In this document: piece by piece, positions 51,375 to 61,200 of the stretch
Layout: each line of letters starts with the position of its first letter
How positions within the stretch are numbered: position 1 is the stretch's first letter
Assembly: GCA_008694505.1 (NCBI GenBank)
Contig: VZDJ01000049.1
Location: 3,687,932-3,751,931 of the forward strand
DNA: 64,000 nucleotides
Source: Cyanoderma ruficeps
Lineage: Eukaryota; Chordata; Aves; Passeriformes; Timaliidae
Direction of reading: 5' to 3'
Notes under the pieces: generated by a model
What the model was told of the DNA's origin: nothing
Seen by the model: only the letters and a program-made list of their open reading frames with translations
Databases searched by the model: none
Translations under genes and position numbers: made by a program

Positions 51375-51680
51375 TGACGCCGTTGCACACCACAACAACA
51401 CAGACTTTGATTTCAGAAGGCTGAAAATGACTTTTTTTTTTATTATTGGGATGTGTTTTTTTCATATACTATTTCACACAGACCAATCTGATTGGTGACA
51501 CAAAGACAAACCTCTTCACTCACATTGGTCACACCAGAGGGACAGCAAGAAGAAGTCCCTCCTAGGGAAAGAATTTAAACATAAGTACAGTTACAAAACC
51601 ATTTTTCTTGTTCACAGAAAATTGACTGGGAAAAGAATTTCAGAAAACCAAAACATCTCAGGCACGAAACCAGGGCTACA
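51375..51680 (-). mobile_element. Solo LTR, family 1 copy D
   Basis: The sequence from TGACGCCG to GGGCTACA matches copies A and C in reverse complement, about 306 bp. The duplication CTGGGT appears at 51367-51372 and 51681-51686; the two bases AC at 51373-51374 lie between the left duplication and the usual LTR end, so that border is uncertain by 2 bp. It is sense to CDH13. The poly(A) signal (plus TTTATT at 51439-51444) is followed, in plus direction, by an expanded T/A-rich tract not seen in copy C. Confidence 0.83.
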
Positions 51681-51686
51681 CTGGGT

Positions 51687-54600
51687 GCCTGTGACTCAGT
51701 CAGGAGGTGCCACTTGCCATCCCTGGTGGCTCAGTGGTCACTGCACCAGCTTCAGCTGCTCTGGGCACTCTGTCCTGTCGGGGACTGTCAGTCACTCCCT
51801 TACTGCCTTGTGCATTTAGAATATATTGATAAAAGTAATCTGCCGCAATATAAAAAACCCCTTTTTTTTAATCCAGAAAAGGAAAATGAGTGGAAAAATG
51901 AAGATTTTTTTAATAAGTTGATATTTGCCCACTCTACCAGCAGATACTGTGGTCAGATTAGCTTCTGTTCTGATAATTTATTATCCCTTGGCTTTTAAAT
52001 GGTTGTTTGAGTAAATCCCTTAAATATAAAGTATGAATGGAAATATTTGTTGCTACAAGGATGAGACTGATTGAATGCCCAGGTCATCCCGAACTTGTAA
52101 GAAATTATAACATCTTCAGGAAGAGAAGAAAGATTGAAGCAAAAGGCACCTTTTCTCTCTTTCTTGTTTCTCTTCCTGTTAGCTAGAAGTTAATAAAACC
52201 TAATTCTGTGTTTTTTAGGAGTTGTCTTTAACGAATAGAGGTTACAACTAAGCGCAAAGAGGGGGGGGGGTCTCTTAAAAATGTGGCAAAAGAAGATAGA
52301 AGAAAAAAAACTAAAAGAGAAACAGATACTGCAGAGGAGTTTGAGCAATTGTACAAATACAGCAGAGAGTTCTCCCAGCCACCAAAGGCACAAGGAAGCC
52401 CTGGCAGCCCTCTGTGCAGTCTCACTGCTCTGTTTCTGTGCTTACAAGGAGCCGCTCTGCACATCATCCCCAACACCTCTCTGAGGACAAACCATCAACC
52501 TCCCCCCGGCGTCGCCAGGGACCGACTTCCCGACCCAGACAATTCTGCCGGGCTGAAAGCAATCACAAATAAATTATTTTAGTGGAAAACAATCTAAATC
52601 TGAAGGCTGCCATGCAGAAAAGAGTGTGTGTGGGAGATCACAGGGGGGACAAAGACTTCAAACTAGTGCATTAACTTCCTGAACTTCCTATCACTTACTC
52701 TTATGTCCCTCTCTATTTAAATGATTTCCTATTGAATTGCTCAGCAGTGCCTCCCCATTACAGTCTGAATATGTATAGACACAGCAGGTGGTTTAAAAAT
52801 AGCTGCAAGTGTCTTGGAAAAAAAAGAAAAAAAAATCCCTGGAACGTATTAGGTTGGTTAGGGAGAATTTTAATGGCACCTACAGCAATTTACAGTTGAC
52901 AAATTTTTATGTTTCCACCGTGCAGGAAAGCCCAAAATGAATTATCTTGTTTATCACTGGGAAAAGGACAGTAATGAAACATGCTAATTTGGGAAGGAAA
53001 ATTAAATTGCAGCCAAGGCAGTGTTCAAAGAGGTGCCATCCAAATCCCATTTGTTCCACCTTGGACTAATATTCTGCAATATTAAAGGCAGAGAGGTGTC
53101 CCACGTTCACCCAAAGGGATGTGAGCAAGCTCTGCACTGCTCTGCTGCTGCAAAAGGCTTCAGCCTGCCTGCATTGCATCTCAGGAGGCTTTGCGAATTA
53201 CACGGTGAAGGGATTTTCTCCATGGGATGTTAAGGAATAGCTGCATCACCAAATAAAAAGCAGCACATGCCTCAAACTAGAGCCACGGTTTAAACTGGAT
53301 CCCTCCAAATACTTGTGTGGTAGCGACAATGACCTCTGCCTAAAATGCATTTTATGGCAGAAACTGGAAAACAAAACAAAGCAAATTAAAACAAACAAAC
53401 AAACAAAAACCCTGAGCATTCTCTAAAGATAATTTCTATTCTCACAGCAGAATTAGTGCTCTTTTGGAAGATGCATTTTTGATGCCACCATTCGCTATCA
53501 GTCATGACTCAAATATATTTCCACACACTCTAGTTTCACTTCCAAGGCCTTTGATTAGTAACTCCCAGGTCTAATTCCGAGGAATTGTGGTATTAAAGTA
53601 TCTGATGAGGAGGTGATGTGTCACTCTGTGGAGACACAGTTATTGCTTTGGATCCGCAGTCCCTCCTGTGGCCACCCACCATCATTTCTAATTATCACTT
53701 CAAATCACACAAAGCACATCCCCTGCTATGCACAGAAGGCAGGTGGGTGAGTGGAAATCTATTATAAAAGCAGGCCTCCAGGGAAGGAGAATTACACTGG
53801 GCTGTTTTTCTTGGTTTTCAGAAAGTAGAACTGTTAGCTACAGCCATTCTCCTGGAACAACTTTAGGGTCATCCCTAGGACAGGAAGAACCTCCCAGCAA
53901 GAGGTGGTGGCTACACCACAGAGAGAAGGTGGTGTGTGTTTCAAAGCAGTAAAAAAAAAAAAAATAGAAAACCAACAATTACTCCAGGATGACAAACACG
54001 ATAAAATGCCTCCAGGACAAATCAGTTGTATTTCTGTGAAGAAATCCTGAAAATATGTGGAGATGAGTATGATGGCTCACAAGGCACTTTCTGAGTCTGA
54101 AACGAGAATCTTGGTATCCAAAGGATGGAGCAGAGGTCGGTTTGGCACGAGGGTGAACACATTTGTTAAAGCTGAGCTGGGAAATTACAGAATACAAGGT
54201 AACTGTGGTTAAGAAACAAGCAGAAAGTTCTATGTCAGGATATATATATATAAAAATATATACAATTGCCTGTTCTAACTGGATTTATTAGCTCTCATTC
54301 AGCATAAAGAGCAAGCTTTTCCTAGTGCACAGCCCCAGCCACATGAGGTAAAACTCAGAGCATCAGGGAAGGTGTTTCAGCATTCCCTTTCCACATCCTC
54401 TTCAGTTTCCCCCACAGCCTGGTCCCCTGAGTTCTGCATCCTCTGTGCACCCTGCTGACAAAGCCCAGGCTTTCACCTCTACTTGTATTTCCAACGGCCT
54501 TTGCTTTTCCTATGCTCAAAATAACTCCTTACAAGGAGGATTAAGAAGTTTTTATCTCGTGTTCATACAGGTCTGTGATGTATTGGGATCCTGACCCAAG

Positions 54601-54758
54601 ACTGAAACTCTTGGGATAAAAATGTCCCAAGTGGGGAAGAAACCGCCGTGACGGGGTCCAGGTAAGATGTGGCAACAACAGCTGCAACAAAAGCACTTCC
54701 AGACGTGCCTGTCTGACATGGTGGAGATTTAAAGTGCCCAAGGTGATTTTTGGTAGCC
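51687..54758. other. Intronic sequence with no recognised element
   Basis: Contains G10 at 52261-52270, A-tracts at 52818-52835 and 53951-53964, and a TA repeat at 54240-54263. No exon or known repeat. Confidence 0.5.
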
Positions 54759-54764
54759 ATCAGT

Positions 54765-55068
54765 TGTTGCCCTGAGCTTTCTGTCTTTTTGTCTTTCTGT
54801 AGAACTTTCTCATGCAGCTTCATAAAAACAGTATCTATTCTTAGAATGTTTACATACTTCTCCTGTGAGAGGAGAAATGATTGATGGTGCTGTCCACCAT
54901 CTAGGTTGAAGAGGTGGCGATCTGTCTAGCTAATCTCTTGGCCTCTGTACATATGTATAAAAACTGGAGTCAGATGGAATTAAAGGAGGAGTTTTCTAAA
55001 CCAACCGAGGTGTGAGTTTTATTTCAGTGTTCCTGAAATTGGGACACGCTCAGCTTCGGCCTGCAACA
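54765..55068 (+). mobile_element. Solo LTR, family 2 copy 3
   Basis: It begins TGTTGCCC and ends TGCAACA, which are inverted-repeat ends, and is flanked by a perfect duplication ATCAGT (54759-54764 and 55069-55074). It is 304 bp long. GTATAAAAAC (from 54955) serves as TATA and ATTAAA follows. Compared with copies 1 and 2 it has changed in the 5' part and around the poly(A) site, so it may belong to a related subfamily. It is antisense to CDH13. Confidence 0.85.
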
Positions 55069-55074
55069 ATCAGT

Positions 55075-56934
55075 TAGGAGGGAATGCTTTCTGAAGGAGA
55101 CTCCCATGGCTCAGCTGGACTCATCAGCTTGGAAGAAACATCTCTGCTGCTGCCTTTGAGCTGTTCAGGACACACATTTGAATCCTTCACGTCTGACTGG
55201 GATGGAGCAGCCAAGCCCCCTGCAGCAGGGGGTCTGCAAAGCTTTCCTGGTGTAACAATAACGAGCACCACACACAGAACCGGGGCGGTTTAAATCTCGC
55301 GTTGCTCTTAGTTAATTTGTATTTTTTTTATATATATGTAAAAGCCTCATCACGGAAGTGCTAGACTGCTTTTTTCTCTTGCCTGGAATGTTATAGTAGC
55401 ATAATAAAAAGAAACTGCATGGATCTTTTATGTAATCAAAGCTATTTCCCCACATCACCCAAAAGGGTAAGACACCCATTCCTCAGTAAAGACATAGGAG
55501 GACACACAAAGAACTCTCTCAGTCGTAGACACGATAACAGTGAGGTCAGGAGGAAGCTATATTTTCACCAGACTGTTACAAAACCAGGCTTTTAACGTAC
55601 AAGTTTTATACAAAAGAGAAAAGGGAGGCAGATGGTGAGCAGGAAAGAATGAAAAAATACAGCATTCTACATTTTATGGGTCAGGGATGGGAAGAGCCTA
55701 AGAAAATAAGGCTATTTCAATGTTCCTTTGAAAATCCTAGTCCCAGTTCCTCCACTCTCTTTTAAGGATAGGATTAAGATGCCAAGACTCTATGGGTGGG
55801 AAGCAAAAAAAAAAAAANNNNNNNNNNNNNNNNNNNNNNNNNNNNAAAAAAAAAAAAAAAAACAAAAAAAGAAGAAAGATATGTGTGTCATTTCAGAGAA
55901 TTTCTACTGGACCCTAAAGGAAAAAAACACCAAACAAAATCCAGGAGGCTGCTCTGGAAAACCAACTGAAGCCATCACAGTGAATTTGGATTTGAACCAG
56001 GGCTATCCTGGTTCAGAGGGGCAGAGGCTGTTTGCACCATCAACACCCAGAGGTGTGAGGGGCTCCCAGGCTTTGGGGCAGAGACAAAATCACCAATCTC
56101 TGAACTGAATCACGTCAGAATACAAACTGTAGTGACTGGAACAAGGCCTGGGGAGTGTGCTGGGTGGGTACTTCCAGATTTTGCATTTTCTTAAGGTGAA
56201 AATCCAGCTTTAGAGGGTGAAATGGATTTATAAAAGACTTTGGTGAAAAAAAGAAAAACAATCCAACATTCACTCCTTGAGCACTGTGTACTCTAGGCAG
56301 GGATCAATTTTGCTCTCCCTCCAGCAGCTTTCACTGTCTTCTCAATCTGTAACAAACTGGTTCAGACCTCCCAGGAATTCTCTTTTCCTCCATAATCACT
56401 CAGGCTTGGCTGGAGATCTGCTCCCTGCTCTTTTTCTGTGTCCTGTTGCTTCCTGCAGGCGAGGCTCAGCTTTGCTGGCTTCCTCCTGTGCCTGCTCTCC
56501 TGACAGCTCTGTTCCCACATTTCCACACCTTGCTGCTCTCCCCAGAGGAAGAGAAACCCTCCTGTCACCGCTCTCTGTCTTGTGCAGGAAACGAGACAAT
56601 CACCATTAGTTGCCAGCCTGCTGTGGTGACAAATCATGCTGCGCCCACCCAAAAATGAGCAAATGCTGCAGAAACACCTCCTGTCCCAAGGGGTTGCTGT
56701 GAACAACCTTAAAAATAGGAACTAAGAATGAGAGCAAAGAGAAAATAATCAGCAATGGGGTGAAAAGAAAAGAATGTGACAGCTGATCAGCAGCTGAGGA
56801 GCCACCAGTGACCTCTCTGAATCCTGCCCACACACAATCCAATGGGCTGATCACGTTCATTCACTTCATTAAATATTTTCTCCACTTTTACTGCATAAGA
56901 CACGATCTCTGTTCTCCTTATAAGCAGTTAGGAA
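55075..56934. other. Intronic sequence around the second N gap
   Basis: AT-rich to 55800, then the N gap in poly-A, then mixed sequence. No gene or known element recognised. Confidence 0.5.
55818..55845. other. Assembly gap (28 N) inside poly-A
   Basis: Twenty-eight N lie between A13-A14 on the left and A16 plus A-rich sequence on the right, so the gap is probably within one poly-A tract of unknown length. Confidence 0.95.
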
Positions 56935-57165
56935 TGGCCTCAAGTTGTGCCAAGGGAGGTTTAGTTTGGATATCATTAAGAGTTTCTTCACTGAAAGGGT
57001 GGCCAAGCGTTGCAACAGGCTGCCCAGGGAAATGTCCTGGAAGTGTTCACCAACTGTGAAAATATCCAAAAAACGTGTGGATGTGGCACTTGAGGATGTG
57101 GGTTAGTGGTTGGACTCCATGACCTTGGAGATCTTTTCCAACTTAATGACTCTATGAGTCTCAAA
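56935..57165 (+). mobile_element. CR1 LINE 3' end (old copy)
   Basis: Recognisable blocks are CTCAAGTTGTGCCAAGGGAG, TTTCTTCACTGAAAGGGTGG, GGCTGCCCAGGGAA and a tail ACTTAATGACTCTATGAG. The divergence suggests an older CR1 subfamily than the copies at 9484 and 20531. Confidence 0.85.
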
Positions 57166-57900
57166 CTTTTAACCAGGATCTTTGAGAACAATCCTTTTTA
57201 ATTGGGAAGAACCATTTTCAATGGAAATATGCATCATTAAAAATTTTCAGCATCAGCGTGGTCAGTTAAAAACAGACTGAGGTTCAAGATCTTATAGAGA
57301 AATCTTTCCAGGTGGACATTTTGACCATGCCACTGTTGCCTTTCATTTTTCAACAGCCTCAACTTCAACAGTGAAAACTAAGGAGATGAAACGTGTCCTC
57401 TGTCCTAGGATAACGAAAATTCTCCTAAAATTTCTAATATAAAAATTCCTTTTTTTTCTTTTTTTTTTTCTTCTAATTATACTTCTGTCTTTAAAGCTTC
57501 CAAGCAAAGTTCAAAAAGGCTAAAAGCTGTCATAGGAATCCCTGCATTCTGATGAGGTTCTTTAACTCTCCCACCCGGTAGCGCACAAGGGTCCAACACA
57601 AATCACACACGAAAGTCGCTCTGCTGCCAGATGGAACCCATTTGTTGAGTGCTTGGAAGACAAGGACCTTCATCTCATGTGAGCCTTGCTTCTGATTAGT
57701 CACAGGTCATTCAGTCACAAGATGCTTCCAACACCTGACACAAAGCGATGGTGACAGCAGCTTCTGTGCCAGGAGGGCAGCGTCGCCCTCTGGGAGTGGC
57801 AGGAGCTGCTGGGGGGCTGTGATTAATTAATATGCAATCAGTCTGATCTGATCTGTGCAGAGCACAGCAACCCCTGCTCCAGCAGGCTGAAGGGAGGCTG

Positions 57901-58198
57901 TGACGCTGCTGTACACTACAGCGACACAAAGATTCTGACTTCAGAAGGCTGAAAATGACTTTTTTTATTTTTGGGATGTGTCTCCTTTATAGACTATTTT
58001 ACCCAGACCAATTCGATCAGTAAAACAAAAAACAAACCTCTTCAATTACATTAGTCAGACCAGAAAGACATCAAGAAAAAGTCTCTCTCAAGAAGAAAAT
58101 ATTAACAAAATTGCACTTATAAAAATGTCTCTTTTTTACAAAAAATTCCCTAAAAAAGAGATTTCAAAAAAACATGTCAAGCACAAACTAGAGCTACA
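57901..58198 (-). mobile_element. Solo LTR, family 1 copy E (strongly diverged)
   Basis: The copy runs from TGACGCTG to GAGCTACA with a perfect duplication AGGCTG (57895-57900 and 58199-58204), 298 bp. It is the most diverged copy. On the plus strand, runs of G seen in A, C and D are A here, especially between 58010 and 58198, leaving an A-rich strand. TATA (reads CTATAAAGG on the minus strand) and AATAAA (plus TTTATT at 57964-57969) are kept. It is sense to CDH13. Confidence 0.82.
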
Positions 58199-58204
58199 AG
58201 GCTG

Positions 58205-61200
58205 CACAATCTCCTGAGCTGCTCCTGTTTTTAAAGGGCTCCAGAAAGGGAGAGCCCAGACGGGCTCGGTTCCTTTTGATGCGCCGTCTTACGTCTCCTT
58301 TTACTGCTTTTGAAAATTCCATTTCATTATGTTCATATAAGCTGCATCCATCACGCTGCCGAGCCCAACAGCTGCGTTGCATATAGATATTGATACCCAC
58401 AGGCAGAACCCTTTTATGGGACGTCTCGTGGGATCAGAGGCAGAGGCTCCAAATGTTTCGACTAAAGCCGTAGCTGGGATGACAAATAAATATTTGAGAC
58501 GCACAGACAAGTACTCGGGCTTTCCACTTTTGATTCCTAAATAAAGTCTATAAAACATGCAGCTATGCCTGGAATCAAATGCCTTTGTGCCACACACGCT
58601 GAAACTTATTACCTGGGTTTTACAGCAATGCTATCATCCATTTAAGCAGACAACTTATCCTAAGATTCTATCGGTGATAAAGAAGATTAGGTTTAATATT
58701 TATTACCCCTCCTGACCCACATTTAAAGCAACCACAACTGTTGACTTCTGCTGCACAAGGGATTATCTGTGTGGGGTTTCTAACCAAGTTAAAGCAAAAG
58801 TTGTCCAAAATTGCCCAAAAAAGGTTTCCCTTGGGGGTTTTCTAGCTCAATTTTCCATTTATGAAAACTGATTTTCAAAATGGTGGCCTGACTTGTTGAA
58901 AGTGCAACTTTTACTCTCTGAAAAATGGAAAATACGCTCCAAAGAATTGAGCTCCTCATTGCAGTTGACTTACTGCATTGCCTAAGTACAAAGGTGAACT
59001 GTAAAAGTATAAAATTGTGCAAAAAGCCACTAATTTTTTTCTATATTAATTACAACATTAATATGAATATCTGTAAGGCATTTAAGAACAGAAAATGAAG
59101 AGTCATAGGGTTTAATTTAGAAAACTGTGTAAGTATATTCATGTTTAGTATATTCATTCTTTACTTAGATATTTACCTCATATTTTAATAGTGACTCAAG
59201 TATATTTTATCAATTCAAATTTCCTAGACCTTCAATATTTCCATGCTTCATCCTTCATCTCCTCCACACATAAAAACTGGTGCAACAAGAATTCATTTTG
59301 CTCCCAGAGACATTGGAAGGGATCCTCACACCTGGGAAATGCTGAACTGAAGAGGGGCCACAAGCAGCAGAAGGATTTGGCAGCCACCACCGTTGCCGAG
59401 AGGCAGTTTTGCTTTCAGCCTGGCTGCTCCTTTTTGTCCTTTGCTGTTACTTTTAGTGGTTATTTCTTTCCTAATGGATTGCTGCAGCAAAGGACTAGAA
59501 ATGAGTAATAAGAGTAATTTGCTGTTCCCGTTGCAAGGCAACACAAGTTATACTTTCGGGGTCGAGCAGAGAATATTGCAGGGAGAGCAGAGCCAGGAGC
59601 GAATCCCAGGGAAGGTTAAAGGGAAATGCCACGGCTGCAAGGAGCCCACTCAGTCAAACAGAGACAGGCAGCAGAGTTCAGAGCCTGCTGAGGGTGAGGG
59701 CAGGGAAAACGTGCCTGCAGGCTGGGCCGTGCCAGGGCTGGGCCACCGGGGAGGTCCCGGCTGGAGCACAGGGGACAGCGTGTGACATCCAAGGCTGGCA
59801 GAGTCCCCAGAGAGGGCACAAGCAACAGAGGCTGCCGAGAACAGATCCTGGATTAAATGCTGCTGCAGAGCCCTGGAGGTCGCTGAGAGTGTCCCTGTCC
59901 TGCTCACGGTATCCAAAATGTCACATTTCCTTTCTCAGTCAGATCCACGCTTTCCAACCAGCATTTTTACCATTCCAGCCCGGGCAGGTTCAGGTCTGAG
60001 GCAGCTGCCACATCCCTATCAGCTCAGTCAGCACTGGACACAAACTGCCTGCCTGGCACCCCTGGGTGACCCAGCACCACTGGGGATGCCCAAAGCCACC
60101 AGGACAGCAGGGGACAGGCCCTGCATGGAACACCAGTGGGGGCACCGCCTGGCTTTGGGGGAAAAAACAGCTGGATTGGGAATGTAACTGAGATCTCCTT
60201 CCAGAAACTGTGTCTTTTTAGCATTATCATCCTCAACAATCCAGGATTTATACTGCTGTGGGCTCCCTGTTTAGAGTCTTTTTTTTTCTACTCCTCCTAC
60301 CCCAGCTCGTGGCCAAATACCCACAAATGTGTTATTTCTCACATTTCAGCTCAAGAACAGCAGCCCAGACTCATTTCTGCTGTCATCTATCCTGCTCTCC
60401 TCATTGTTAACCTCAGCTCTTGGGGTTTAAAAACCTTTAAAATAAATAGCAAAGAGAAGCTGTGTTTTCTGTTGAGCTCACACTCAGGAATGAGCTACTT
60501 CACAAACCAAATTTTCTAGTGTGGTTGCAATTAATGATGCCATAGTCACTCTAATTTTGCATAAAATTTTTCCTTTTGCAACTAAACCCCTTTAAAATAT
60601 ACAGCTGAAGACACAAATATTGCTAATGAAAGGAATATGCACAACATGAGCTCAATTAAAATAACTTTACAATGCTAATAAATTAAAATCAGTGTCAACG
60701 AATAAGAAATAACATTCCTAGGTAAAAGTCAAATGTTCGGATTAAGACACAAGGATCAGTTTAAAGCAAATTAACACTGCCTAATATGAGGAATTGTGTG
60801 CTTCTTACTAATGACTGACTGCCTTTCACTTGAAATAATTTCAGGCTGGGCCAGCACAGGGAATGGTCATGCCAGGAGGCCAAGCAGCATTTGTGGTTTT
60901 AGGTCATGCAAATCGTTCCAAATACAGCAATGCAATTCTTAGACAAAAAAAACTGGGATAATTGTATGTCCAGCATAAAATCTGCCTTGATTTTCATACA
61001 CCGTGACACGTTTCAGGTTTCATTCTTGCATTAAAATTTTTACCAAACTGGATTAATTCAACAATGGGTGGAAGACAGTCTGTAAGAGATGGTCTGTAAA
61101 GCCCATACATGGGACAGACGTAGATTTTGTAAATATTTTACTGAGCAGTTTAAACTGAGGTTCTGTTGAAGTGACATTGGAAGTCAGACCCTCAGATCAG

